DNA from: Streptomyces sp. S465
GTDB taxonomy: Bacteria; Actinomycetota; Actinomycetes; Streptomycetales; Streptomycetaceae
Reading direction: 5' to 3'
DNA: 64,000 nt
Assembly (NCBI RefSeq): GCF_026898115.1
Contig: NZ_CP114036.1
Location: forward strand, 6,008,001 to 6,072,000
Shown in pieces: positions 8,392-16,482 of this stretch. Each line of letters begins with the position of its first letter. Position 1 is the first letter of the stretch. The notes under the pieces were generated by a model that was not told the origin of the DNA, ran no database searches, and saw nothing but the letters and a program-made list of their open reading frames with translations. Both the position numbers and the translations under genes were made by a program.

Positions 8392-8796
8392 TCAGGATTC
8401 GATCCAGTTGTGTGCCTGCGCGATCTCGATGACCCGCCTGCGCACCTGCTTGATCTGGTCGGCGGTCAGGCTGCCGCCCACCTCGACCAGCGCCTCGGTC
8501 AGCTCCTGCCGGAACTCGGCGACCGACAGCACATCGCACATGGTGTCGTCGCCGTCCGGCCCGGCGGAGGGCCGTACGACCGGCGCGGCACGCTCGACGA
8601 TGCGCACCTCGGATGCCTTGGGCCCCTTGTCGCCGTACTCCGGAACGAACCGCACCTTGGACCCGGGCTGGAAGAGATGCTTCTCGTCCAGCAGGTCATT
8701 GGCGTGCATGAAGACGTCCTCGCCACCGTCGTCCGGTGCGATGAAGCCGTAGCCGCGGAACTCGTCGAAACGCAGAATCTTGCCCGTGGTCGTCAC
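8392..8796 (-). CDS. Cold-shock-domain protein with C-terminal extension
   Basis: A 134-residue nucleic-acid-binding protein. Residues 1-70 form a cold-shock domain with RNP-like motifs GYGFIAPDD and EDVFMHAND. An 'EVRIVERA' junction and a linker follow, and then a C-terminal helical domain of about 50 residues (VAEFRQELTEALVEVGGS ... QIKQVRRRVIEIAQAH). It is roughly twice the length of a CspA protein such as the one at 57843, so it belongs to the long actinobacterial class. The GTG start at 8796 follows AGGGGTAG. It is monocistronic, transcribed away from the DUF192 gene and ending at a strong terminator. Confidence 0.88.
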   Translation of the reverse strand: MTTTGKILRFDEFRGYGFIAPDDGGEDVFMHANDLLDEKHLFQPGSKVRFVPEYGDKGPKASEVRIVERAAPVVRPSAGPDGDDTMCDVLSVAEFRQELTEALVEVGGSLTADQIKQVRRRVIEIAQAHNWIES

Positions 8797-8876
8797 CGTG
8801 CTACCCCTACCCCTGATACCTCTACCTCGATGACCTCGACCGCGATCGAGGGTGTCCCAACCATGACACTGAGAGG

Positions 8877-9332
8877 TCAGCGTACAGAAGGAGGGGGCGG
8901 CGCAGAAGGGCCGGGGGCGATCGCGACCCGTACGCCCCTCCGCACACCCCAGCGCGCCAACGCGCCCGCCTCCGCCTCCAGGACATGGCGGGAGCGGAAC
9001 CGGGGGCGGCCGAGCCGGCCGGGGCGCAGGGTGTGGACGTCGAGCACGGTGAGCCGCCGGTCCAGATAGGCGACGTCGATGGCGAACCGCATCCGGAAGG
9101 TGTGCACACCGCTCGCGGGGGTGAGGAGCAGCGCGCCGGTCAGGCCGTCCCGGCCGAGCAGACCGCGGGCACGGGCCCGGTAGGAGGAGGCGATGGTGAG
9201 CGGAATGTCCACCGCGCCCCCCGCGCCGCCCCCCGCAGCGCCTTCTGGGTCCCCCTCCGCGTCCGTTCCGGCGCCCTGCGCGCCGCCCCCGAGCACCCGC
9301 AGTGTCCCCGTACCGTCCCGCCAGCGGCCCAC
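8877..9332 (-). CDS. DUF192 family protein
   Basis: A 151-residue protein containing the DUF192 fold from about residue 50: IASSYRARARGLLGRDG, the LLTPASGVHTFRMRFAIDV signature, LDVHTLRPGRLG and HVLEAEAGALARWG. The family is widespread and functionally uncharacterised; archaeal and bacterial members are small beta-barrel proteins. The start is GTG 9332, chosen for GGAGGGGG seven bases upstream; a longer frame reaches 9404 but lacks such a site. A Gly/Ala-rich insertion sits between the first strand and the DUF192 core. It is divergent from the prepilin peptidase gene across 100 bp. Confidence 0.8.
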   Translation of the reverse strand: MGRWRDGTGTLRVLGGGAQGAGTDAEGDPEGAAGGGAGGAVDIPLTIASSYRARARGLLGRDGLTGALLLTPASGVHTFRMRFAIDVAYLDRRLTVLDVHTLRPGRLGRPRFRSRHVLEAEAGALARWGVRRGVRVAIAPGPSAPPPPSVR

Positions 9333-9365
9333 GCCCGCCCCCTCCAGCCGTTCGAGCCTTCGTGC

Positions 9366-9391
9366 CCTTCCCGTCCTTCCCGTCCTTCCCG
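9366..9391. repeat. 9-bp tandem repeat in the divergent promoter region
   Basis: Three consecutive copies of ccttcccgt (the last one base short) lie between the divergent DUF192 and prepilin peptidase starts, upstream of both. They may be a binding array or simple slippage. Confidence 0.8.
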
Positions 9392-9432
9392 CGCAGTGTT
9401 CCACCGGCCGGGCGCTTCCGTAGGCTCGGGCC

Positions 9433-10179
9433 GTGCAACCGCTGCTGATCGTGCTCGCCGCCGCGTACGGCGCGGCCGCCGGGCTGCTCTTACCCCGCCC
9501 GCTCTACCGGCTGGCCGTCGAGCCCGAGGAGTCCTGGCGCGGTGCCTGTCCCCGGGGGCACGCGCTCACCGGTCCGGTGCGCGGCTGGCTGGGCCTCGCC
9601 CGCTGCTCCGGCTGCCGGGACGGTGAGCGGGACTACGGGGCGGGTCCGGTGCCGGCGGCGGCGCTCACCGCGCTGGTGTGCGGATGCCTGGCGGCGGCTG
9701 TCGGGGCGCGTCCGGAGCTGGCGGTGTGGCTGCTGCTGGCGCCGCTCGGGGTGCTGCTCACGGCCGTGGACCTGGCGGTCAACCGGCTGCCGGACGTCCT
9801 CACCCTGCCGATGGCGGGCGGGTCCGCGGCTCTGCTCGGCGCGGCGGCGCTGCTGCCGCACAGCGCCGGGTCCTGGCCGCGCGCGCTGCTGGGCGGTGCG
9901 GTGCTGGGCGGGGGGTATCTGGTGCTGTTCCTGATCAGCCCGAGCGGGATGGGTTTCGGCGACGTCAAGCTGGCGCTGACGCTGGGGGTGGCCCTCGGCT
10001 GGTACGGCTGGGACGTGCTCTTCGTGGGCGCCTTCGCCGGGCTGCTGCTCGGCTGCTGCGGCGCCGTGGCCCTGGTGGTGACCCGGCGGGCCGGGCGCAA
10101 GACCGCCATGGCGTTCGGCCCCTTCATGATCCTCGGGGCGGGCGCCGGACTGGTGCTGGGGGCGCTCGGGGCCGGATGA
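9433..10179 (+). CDS. A24-family prepilin peptidase with a TTA codon
   Basis: A membrane aspartic protease that removes the leader of type IV prepilins, 248 residues. Both catalytic aspartates are visible: D113 in TAVDLAVNRLPD and D177 in the GFGDVKL (GxGDxKL) signature. About seven or eight hydrophobic segments fit the family. A loop near residues 35-60 keeps part of the cysteine motif of PilD enzymes (CPRGH ... CSGC), suggesting a remnant metal site. The GTG start at 9433 opens the frame. Codon 20 (9490-9492) is TTA, the only in-frame TTA I found in any gene of this window, so translation should need the bldA leucyl-tRNA. It lies 2.5 kb downstream of the Tad operon in the same direction. 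Confidence 0.9.
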   Translation: MQPLLIVLAAAYGAAAGLLLPRPLYRLAVEPEESWRGACPRGHALTGPVRGWLGLARCSGCRDGERDYGAGPVPAAALTALVCGCLAAAVGARPELAVWLLLAPLGVLLTAVDLAVNRLPDVLTLPMAGGSAALLGAAALLPHSAGSWPRALLGGAVLGGGYLVLFLISPSGMGFGDVKLALTLGVALGWYGWDVLFVGAFAGLLLGCCGAVALVVTRRAGRKTAMAFGPFMILGAGAGLVLGALGAG

Positions 10180-10258
10180 CACGGCGGCGCGCGGAGGGTT
10201 CGGCCCCGCCGATGCATGGACATCCCCTCACGAAGGGTTATGGTGGAAACCCCCCCTC

Positions 10259-10292
10259 GGGCCGGTCCGTACTCCCCCCCACGGACCGGCCC
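10259..10292 (+). terminator. Terminator after the prepilin peptidase gene
   Basis: A perfect 12-bp stem (arms 10259-10270 and 10281-10292, GGGCCGGTCCGT) with a C-rich 10-base loop lies 80 bp after the stop. The rest of the 320-bp gap to the next gene (10180-10499) shows no gene; it should contain the promoter of the isoprenyl transferase gene. Confidence 0.75.
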
Positions 10293-10499
10293 GCTCTCTG
10301 TACGGGCTTCTGGCGGGATTCCGGCGGGATTCCGGGGCTGAGCGAGTGGCACGTAGCCCGCACGGTCCGCTACGAAGCGTGACCGGCCGCAGCCCTTCGG
10401 TCGCCCCCGGTTCGCCAGCCCCTCCACCCCGCAGTAGGGTGTCGGGCTTGGGGCGGACTGCCATGGCGAGCCATGTGAAGCACTGAGGGGCTGGAAGAC

Positions 10500-11261
10500 G
10501 TGAAGTTGCGCGACCTGGTGTACGGGCTCTACGCACGCCGGGTGGAAGGCCGCCTCGACCATGCCCAGGTGCCCAAGCACATCGGCGTCATCCTCGACGG
10601 CAACCGCCGCTGGGCCCGTGCGGCGGGCGGCACCACCGTGCAGGGGCACAAGGCGGGCGCCAGCAAGATCCAGGAGCTGCTCGGCTGGTGCAACGAGACG
10701 GACGTCGAGGTCGTCACGCTCTGGTTGCTCTCCACCGACAATCTGGACCGCCCCGAGGAGGAGCTGGTACCGCTCCTGAGCATCATCGAGGGCGCGGTGC
10801 GCGATCTGGCCGCCGACGGCCGCTGGCGGGTGCACCACGTCGGGAACCGCGACCTGCTGCCGTCCCGGACCCAGACGGTCCTCAAGGAGGCCGAGCGGGA
10901 CACCGAGCACATCGACGGAATACTGGTCAACGTCGCCGTCGGCTACGGCGGGCGGCAGGAGATCGCCGACGCGGTGCGGTCGCTGCTGCTGGAGCACTCC
11001 GCCAAGGGCACCTCCTTCGACGAGCTCGCCGAGATCGTCGACATCGACCTCATCTCCGAACACCTGTACACCCGTGGGCAGCCCGATCCGGACCTGGTCA
11101 TCCGCACCAGCGGCGAGCAGCGGCTCTCCGGCTTCATGCTGTGGCAGAGCGCCCATTCGGAGTACTACTTCTGTGAAGTTTTCTGGCCCGCCTTCCGCAA
11201 GGTGGACTTCCTCCGCGCACTGCGCGACTACGCCGCCCGGCACCGCCGGTACGGCAGCTAG
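10500..11261 (+). CDS. uppS: Cis-isoprenyl diphosphate synthase (isoprenyl transferase)
   Basis: A cytosolic cis-prenyltransferase of 253 residues that adds isopentenyl units to an allylic diphosphate on the way to undecaprenyl or decaprenyl carrier lipid for the cell wall. The catalytic Asp33 lies in HIGVILDGNRRWAR. Further family motifs are GHKAGASKIQELLGWC, VVTLWLLSTDN, NVAVGYGGRQEI, PDLVIRTSGEQRLSGF, LWQSAHSEYYF and FWPAFRKVDFLRAL. The start is GTG 10500 after GAGGGGCTGGAAG. Actinobacteria often hold two such enzymes, one short-chain (Z-FPP) and one long-chain; which one this is cannot be read from the sequence. Confidence 0.9.
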   Translation: MKLRDLVYGLYARRVEGRLDHAQVPKHIGVILDGNRRWARAAGGTTVQGHKAGASKIQELLGWCNETDVEVVTLWLLSTDNLDRPEEELVPLLSIIEGAVRDLAADGRWRVHHVGNRDLLPSRTQTVLKEAERDTEHIDGILVNVAVGYGGRQEIADAVRSLLLEHSAKGTSFDELAEIVDIDLISEHLYTRGQPDPDLVIRTSGEQRLSGFMLWQSAHSEYYFCEVFWPAFRKVDFLRALRDYAARHRRYGS

Positions 11262-11288
11262 TTCCCGTCTCCCACACCGCAGTTCACC

Positions 11289-11328
11289 GGCCCGGGGCCG
11301 GACGCCGCCCGGCGTCCGGCCCCGGGCC
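11289..11328 (+). terminator. Strong terminator after uppS
   Basis: A perfect 18-bp stem (arms 11289-11306 and 11311-11328) with loop GCCC is followed by CTTGT. It separates uppS from the PhoH gene. The remaining part of the 394-bp gap (11262-11655) shows no gene and must hold the phoH promoter. Confidence 0.9.
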
Positions 11329-11655
11329 TTGTCGTGCGCCGGACTCACAGCGTTCATGTACGTGCCGTCATATGCCGTTGCATGTCTGCGCACGTTCGAG
11401 GGAATATCCCTTCCAGGTCGACGCCCTGTCCCACCTGTCCAGTGGGTGTCGAACTGCCAGCGGACGGCATCGGGCCGTTCGTCCGGGAGGCCCTTTGCAC
11501 ACGGACGACTGTGCGGATCGTGCGTATGACGCGGAGGGCCGGCGCTCGGCCCTCCCGGTAGGGCCTGGCCCGGTCCGTTCCCCGTCTACGGCGGGGATAC
11601 CTCACTCCCGCGACGCCGTCGCACCCCGACCTCTCCCGAGGGGGTTCGTCCACCC

Positions 11656-12993
11656 GTGGTGACCAGCAAGAAACGCCGCGAGCACGACCGGCGCACCTAT
11701 GTCCTCGACACCAGCGTCCTGCTGGCCGATCCCCATGCCATGGCCCGCTTCGACGAGCACGAAGTCGTGCTGCCGGTCGTGGTGGTCACGGAGCTGGAGG
11801 CCAAGCGGCACCATCCGGAGCTCGGGTACTTCGCACGGCAGGCGCTCCGCCTGCTGGACGAGTACCGCATCCGTTACGGCCGTCTGGACGCTCCGATACC
11901 GATCGGCGATCTGGGCGGCACCCTGCGTGTCGAGCTCAACCACTCCGACCCGGGCATCCTGCCCGCCGCCTTCCTGAACCACGGCGGCCGGGTGGGGGAC
12001 AACGACTCGCGCATCCTCGCGGTCGCCAGAAACCTCCAGGCCGAGGGGTACGACGTCACCGTCGTCTCGAAGGACCTGCCGCTGCGCATCAAGGCGTCCT
12101 CGGTGGGGCTGCTCGCCGAGGAGTACCGCGCGGAGCTGGCGATCACCGACTCGGGCTGGACCGGGATGGCCGAGCTCACCGTCTCGGCCGAACAGGTGGA
12201 CGATCTGTTCGCCGCCGAGACCGGGTACATCCCCGAGGCGGCCGAACTGCCCGTGCACACCGGTCTGGTGCTCCAGTCCGAGCGCGGCAAGGCGCTGGGC
12301 CGGGTCACCCCGGACGGGCAGGTGCGGCTGGTGCGCGGCGACCGGGAGGCGTTCGGGATCCACGGCCGCAGCGCCGAGCAGCGCATCGCGCTGGACCTGC
12401 TGCTCGACCCCGAGGTCGGCATCATCTCGATGGGCGGCCGGGCCGGTACCGGCAAGTCGGCGCTGGCGCTGTGCGCCGGGCTGGAGGCCGTGCTGGAGCG
12501 GCGTCAGCACCGCAAGGTGATGATCTTCCGTCCGCTGTACGCGGTGGGCGGCCAGGAGTTGGGCTATCTGCCCGGCACCGAGGCCGAGAAGATGAGCCCC
12601 TGGGCCCAGGCGGTCTTCGACACCCTGTCCGCGGTGACCAGCTCCGAGGTGATCGAGGAGGTCGTGGGGCGCGGCATGCTGGAGGTGCTGCCGCTGACGC
12701 ACATCCGCGGCCGCTCGCTCCATGACGCCTTCGTCATCGTCGACGAGGCCCAGTCACTCGAACGGAATGTGCTGCTGACCGTTCTGTCCCGGATCGGTGC
12801 CAACTCCCGGGTGGTGCTGACCCACGATGTGGCCCAGCGGGACAATCTCCGCGTCGGGCGGTACGACGGTGTGGTGGCGGTCGTGGAGAAGCTGAAGGGG
12901 CATCCGCTGTTCGCGCATGTCACCCTGACCCGCTCCGAGCGTTCGCCGATCGCGGCGCTGGTGACCGAAATGCTGGAGGACAGCCACATCTGA
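11656..12993 (+). CDS. PIN-PhoH fusion (PhoH2-type) ATPase
   Basis: A 445-residue two-domain protein. Residues 10-150 form a PIN nuclease domain with the acidic positions in YVLDTSVLLADP, VVTELEAKR and VGDNDSRILAV plus SKDLPLR. Residues 240-445 form a PhoH ATPase with Walker A GGRAGTGKSALA near residue 260, Walker B AFVIVDEAQS and the VVLTHDVAQRDN sensor region. Known PhoH2 proteins of mycobacteria are sequence-specific RNA helicases/ribonucleases; that activity is inferred here. It starts with GTG at 11656; an adjacent GTG at 11659 is equally possible. It is monocistronic. Confidence 0.9.
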   Translation: MVTSKKRREHDRRTYVLDTSVLLADPHAMARFDEHEVVLPVVVVTELEAKRHHPELGYFARQALRLLDEYRIRYGRLDAPIPIGDLGGTLRVELNHSDPGILPAAFLNHGGRVGDNDSRILAVARNLQAEGYDVTVVSKDLPLRIKASSVGLLAEEYRAELAITDSGWTGMAELTVSAEQVDDLFAAETGYIPEAAELPVHTGLVLQSERGKALGRVTPDGQVRLVRGDREAFGIHGRSAEQRIALDLLLDPEVGIISMGGRAGTGKSALALCAGLEAVLERRQHRKVMIFRPLYAVGGQELGYLPGTEAEKMSPWAQAVFDTLSAVTSSEVIEEVVGRGMLEVLPLTHIRGRSLHDAFVIVDEAQSLERNVLLTVLSRIGANSRVVLTHDVAQRDNLRVGRYDGVVAVVEKLKGHPLFAHVTLTRSERSPIAALVTEMLEDSHI

Positions 12994-13424
12994 GCCGGTT
13001 GAACCGGTTGTGACCCCCCAGGGCGCCGCGTGGAAAGGCCAAAGAGCTTAGCCGCGCGGCGTCTTGGTGCGCGTGGATTTCCAGAAATTCTGGGGCGTAA
13101 ACGGGATGTGAGCTTTCACACCTGGCGGGGAATTGCCTCCGGGGCTCCGCTTCCGGCAGGGTGTGGGTCCTGTCAGGCCCCGCATATGGCACACCGGTAC
13201 CCCCAGCGGTACCGAACCACAGCAGTACCAGAATTGAACAGAGTTCGCCGTATGCCGCCCGAGCACCTCGAGGATCTCCCGCGGGAGATCCCACCGGGCC
13301 CGTGCCTCCCGTGACCAGCCGACCCCGCCGAGCACCGTCGGGGGCGGAACAAGGGGAGGCCAGCGCCAGGGGCACGATTGCGCCCGCGAGGTCACCTAAG
13401 CGGGCGATGCTGGAAGGAAACCGA
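12994..13424 (+). promoter_or_regulatory. Palindrome-rich leader of the transglycosylase gene
   Basis: This 430-bp non-coding stretch carries several exact inverted repeats: CCAGAAATTCTGG at 13081-13093, two GGTACC blocks at 13196-13201 and 13208-13213, a perfect 20-bp palindrome at 13272-13291 (GGATCTCCCG core), and GCCCGC/GCGGGC at 13382-13405 just before the ribosome binding site. A possible phoH terminator stem is CGCCGCG at 13024 with CGCGGCG at 13055. The cell-wall hydrolase gene downstream makes a structured or factor-bound leader plausible, but the gggggaacc-type core of the c-di-AMP riboswitch was not found. Confidence 0.45.
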
Positions 13425-14129
13425 GTGAGCCGGATTTCGGTCCGGGGATTCGCAGTGGCCTCGGCCACCGCGGTCACCACTGTGGGCGCCGTTGTCGGCG
13501 TCGCCGCGGGCGGACAGCAGCAGGGCTCGTCCGACCCGATCGAGGCGACCGCCGCCGACTCGACGCTCCTCGCGGACATACCCGCCGGGCAGCAAGCCGT
13601 GGCACAGACCGCATCCCTGACGCAGCAGGCGGACGTCCAGTCCACCGCGGCCGACGCGGAGGCGCGGAAGTCCGCAGAGGAAGCAGCCCGCAAGCAGGCG
13701 GCCAAGGACGCGAAGGCCAAGAAGGCCGCCGCGGACAAGGCAGCCGCCGAGAAGCTGGCGAAGGAGCGGGAGAAGAAGGAGATCGCGAGCCGTTCGGCCA
13801 CGCGTGACGCCGGCGACTTCCCCCTCCAGGCCTCGTACACCATCGCCGAGGTCCAGTCGATGGCGCGGCAGATCGTGCCGAGCGGCCAGTTCCAGTGCTT
13901 CAGCAACATCGTGCAGCACGAGAGCACCTGGAACTACCAGGCCACCAACCCCTCGTCGGGTGCCTACGGTCTGGTGCAGGCGCTGCCGGCCTCCAAGATG
14001 GCCTCGGCCGGCGCCGACTGGCAGACCAATCCGGCGACCCAGATCAAGTGGGGCGTCAACTACATGAACGAGCGCTACGGCAGCCCGTGTGACGCCTGGG
14101 CGTTCTGGCAGGCCAACGGCCACTACTGA
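13425..14129 (+). CDS. Secreted SLT-domain transglycosylase
   Basis: A 234-residue secreted peptidoglycan-active protein. An N-terminal signal sequence (SVRGFAVASATAVTTVGAVVG) is followed by a coiled-coil, Ala/Lys/Glu-rich region (about residues 75-125) and a C-terminal lysozyme-like SLT domain of about 85 residues. The putative catalytic glutamate lies in NIVQHESTWNYQATN, followed by AYGLVQALPASKM and the end motif DAWAFWQANGHY. Two cysteines (FQCFSN and SPCDAW) probably form a disulphide. The start is GTG 13425, seven bases after GGAAGGA; ATG 13407 is an alternative with no binding site. Its size and layout match actinobacterial resuscitation-type or transglycosylase-like hydrolases. Confidence 0.88.
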   Translation: MSRISVRGFAVASATAVTTVGAVVGVAAGGQQQGSSDPIEATAADSTLLADIPAGQQAVAQTASLTQQADVQSTAADAEARKSAEEAARKQAAKDAKAKKAAADKAAAEKLAKEREKKEIASRSATRDAGDFPLQASYTIAEVQSMARQIVPSGQFQCFSNIVQHESTWNYQATNPSSGAYGLVQALPASKMASAGADWQTNPATQIKWGVNYMNERYGSPCDAWAFWQANGHY

Positions 14130-14179
14130 GCGCATCGCGCCCGGCCCTTCCGGCGGCGGCACCCGATCGCGAACTTCGT

Positions 14180-14210
14180 GAAACCCCCGGCCCATCAGGT
14201 CGGGGGTTTC
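14180..14210 (+). terminator. Terminator after the transglycosylase gene
   Basis: The 13-bp stem GAAACCCCCGGCC with GGTCGGGGGTTTC (one G-T pair) and a five-base loop lies 50 bp after the stop. Confidence 0.85.
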
Positions 14211-14274
14211 GCGCATCCTCAGCAGGTAACGTCTCCTTGACGGCCGAGGGGGAAACCGGGGGTAGGAACAGGAA

Positions 14275-15801
14275 ATGTCCACATTGCCGCAGTGGATCGG
14301 CAGGCTGGGAACCGGACTGACCCGGCTCGCCCACCGGCTCGAATCACACCAGGCCGAGATGCGGGGGCCCGACGAGGGCGATGACGTCCCGCGGACCCCA
14401 CAGGAGCCCGGACCGTCCGAGGAACGCCCGTCGGCGGCGCAGCCACCCGGAGCCGATGCGCACCAAGGCGCGGACGACGGCGCCGGTACCGCAAGGGGCG
14501 GTGCCGGGGGCGCCGGGGGCCAGGGGAGCGACAGGGACACCGGGGGCCCGGCCGAGGCGGCTCCGGCCGCCCGGCCGGAGCCGCCCAGCGTGCCCGCCCC
14601 GCCCGCCTACGCCCCCGCCGTCTCCGCCCGGCCCGATCCGGTGGCCGCCGTGCCCTGGGGCGTCCGGGTGGCCGCCGAGGCGGGCTGGCGGCTGCTGGTG
14701 CTCGCCGGCACGGTCTGGGTGCTGATGAAGGTCATCAGCTCCGTCCAGCTGGTGGTGCTGTCCTTCACCGTCGCCCTCCTCATCACCGCGCTGCTGGAGC
14801 CCACCGTGACCCGGCTGCGCCGGCGCGGGGTGCCGCGCGGCCTGGCCACCGCGATCACCTTCATCTCCGGCTTCGTCATCATGGGCCTGGTCGTGTGGTT
14901 CGTGGTCTGGCAGGTCATGGAGAACGTCGACGAGGTCTCGGGCGAGGTCCAGGCCGGTATCGACGATCTGCGGCGCTGGCTGCTGCACAGCCCGTTCCAT
15001 GTGACCGAGAAGCAGATCAACCATGTCGCCAAGAGCCTGCGCGAGGCGATCGGCGCCAACACCGAGCAGATCACCTCGGCGGGGCTGGAGGGCGTCACGG
15101 TCGTCGTCGAAGTGATGACCGGCCTGCTGCTGACGATGTTCTGCACGCTCTTCCTGCTCTACGACGGCCCGAAGATCTGGAGCTGGGCCCTCAGGCTCGT
15201 CCCCGCCCCGGCCCGCGAGGGCGTGGCGGGCGCGGGTCCGCGGGCCTGGGCGACGCTGACCGCCTATGTGCGCGGCACGGTGCTCGTGGCCCTGATCGAC
15301 GCGATCTTCATCGGCGTGGGGCTGTTCTTCCTCGACGTCCCGATGGCCGTGCCGCTGGCCGTGTTCATCTTCCTGTTCGCCTTCATCCCGCTGGTGGGCG
15401 CGGTGGTCTCCGGTGCGCTCGCGGTGGTCGTGGCGCTGGTCACTCAGGGCGTGTTCACCGGGGCGATGGTGCTGGTCGTGGTGCTGGCCGTACAGCAGAT
15501 CGAGGGCCATGTGCTCCAGCCCTTCATCCTCGGCCGGGCGGTGCGGGTCCATCCGCTGGCCGTGGTGCTCTCGGTCGCGGCCGGTTCGCTGATCGGCGGC
15601 ATCGGCGGTGCGGTGGTGGCCGTCCCCCTGGTGGCGGTCGCCAATACGGTCGTCGGCTATCTGCGCGCCTACAGCCAGGAGAACGCGCTGCGCGCCGTCC
15701 CCGGCCCGCACGGCGCCACCGCCTCCGCCACGGCGCCCGCCCTGCCGCCGAGCGCACCGCCGCCGGGTGGGCCGTCCGGGGAGGGTGACGGGCCCCGGTA
15801 G
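14275..15801 (+). CDS. AI-2E family transporter (UPF0118)
   Basis: A 508-residue membrane protein. The first 120 residues are a disordered, acidic, Pro/Ala/Gly-rich cytoplasmic extension. The AI-2E/UPF0118 core follows with paired N-terminal helices (WRLLVLAGTVWVLMKVIS and VVLSFTVALLITALLEPTV), the RRRGVPRGLATAITFISGF motif, a soluble middle part and the C-terminal helices containing FLFAFIPLVGAVVSGALAV and QQIEGHVLQPFILGRAVRVHPL. The family exports diverse small molecules or acts as an ion/proton antiporter; AI-2 itself is unlikely in this organism. A short disordered tail follows. Confidence 0.88.
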   Translation: MSTLPQWIGRLGTGLTRLAHRLESHQAEMRGPDEGDDVPRTPQEPGPSEERPSAAQPPGADAHQGADDGAGTARGGAGGAGGQGSDRDTGGPAEAAPAARPEPPSVPAPPAYAPAVSARPDPVAAVPWGVRVAAEAGWRLLVLAGTVWVLMKVISSVQLVVLSFTVALLITALLEPTVTRLRRRGVPRGLATAITFISGFVIMGLVVWFVVWQVMENVDEVSGEVQAGIDDLRRWLLHSPFHVTEKQINHVAKSLREAIGANTEQITSAGLEGVTVVVEVMTGLLLTMFCTLFLLYDGPKIWSWALRLVPAPAREGVAGAGPRAWATLTAYVRGTVLVALIDAIFIGVGLFFLDVPMAVPLAVFIFLFAFIPLVGAVVSGALAVVVALVTQGVFTGAMVLVVVLAVQQIEGHVLQPFILGRAVRVHPLAVVLSVAAGSLIGGIGGAVVAVPLVAVANTVVGYLRAYSQENALRAVPGPHGATASATAPALPPSAPPPGGPSGEGDGPR

Positions 15802-15876
15802 CCCGGCGCGGTCCGGTCCGGTCGGCCCTGCGCCCTGGGTCCCTGCGCCCCTGAGCCCCTGGACCGGAGTACGCCG

Positions 15877-15908
15877 AAGGGCGCCCCACCGACCGGTGGG
15901 GCGCCCTT
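15877..15908. terminator. Bidirectional terminator between AI-2E gene and ahpD
   Basis: A perfect 14-bp stem (AAGGGCGCCCCACC, arms 15877-15890 and 15895-15908) with loop GACC lies between convergent genes. Confidence 0.9.
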
Positions 15909-15931
15909 TCAGGTCTTCGCGACCGAGCGTG

Positions 15932-16471
15932 TCAGGCGTTCGCGGCCAGGACGCCCTCGGCGTCCAGGGTGGCGCCGACCGCCTGGAGCACCGCGGCGAT
16001 CTTGAAGGCTTCCTGGATCGTCTCGCGGTCCACGCCCGCCTTGCGGAGCACCTGCTCATGTGAGTCGAGGCACATTCCGCAGCCATTGATCGCGGACACG
16101 GCCAGCGACCACAGCTCGAAGTCGGTCTTGTCCACGCCCGGGTTGCCGATGACGTTCATCCGCAGCCCCGCGCGCAGGTTGCCGTACTCCGGGTCGGACA
16201 GCAGGTGCCGGGTCCGGTAGTAGACGTTGTTCATCGCCATGATGGCGGCCGCCGACTTGGCGGCGGTGTACGCCTCCGGCGAGAGGTTGGCCTTGGCCTC
16301 CGGCTCCAGCTCCGTCAGCACCCGGGCCGAGCGCGAGGCGATCGCGCAGGCCAGCACGGTGCCCCACAGCTGCTGCTGGGGAAGCTCGGAGTTGCCGATC
16401 ACCGAACCGAGGTTCAGCTTGAGGTCCTTGGCGTAGTCCGGAAGCGCGGACTTCAGCTCATCGAGTGCCAT
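15932..16471 (-). CDS. ahpD: Alkyl hydroperoxidase AhpD
   Basis: A 179-residue protein of the AhpD/CMD fold that recycles AhpC. The catalytic CxxC lies in NGCGMCLDSHEQVL, with the conserved upstream glutamate in FELWSLAVSAI and the following histidine, matching the active-site arrangement known for the mycobacterial enzyme. The helical AMNNVYYRTRHLL segment is also family-typical. It starts 11 bp after the ahpC stop, so the two are one operon transcribed away from oxyR. Confidence 0.96.
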   Translation of the reverse strand: MALDELKSALPDYAKDLKLNLGSVIGNSELPQQQLWGTVLACAIASRSARVLTELEPEAKANLSPEAYTAAKSAAAIMAMNNVYYRTRHLLSDPEYGNLRAGLRMNVIGNPGVDKTDFELWSLAVSAINGCGMCLDSHEQVLRKAGVDRETIQEAFKIAAVLQAVGATLDAEGVLAANA

Positions 16472-16482
16472 GGTGAATCAGC

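Noticed and set aside
13090..13424. c-di-AMP (ydaO-yuaA) riboswitch upstream of the transglycosylase gene
   Set aside because: Expected from gene type, but the conserved gggggaacc-like core and the paired GAATC/GAACCC elements were not found by eye.
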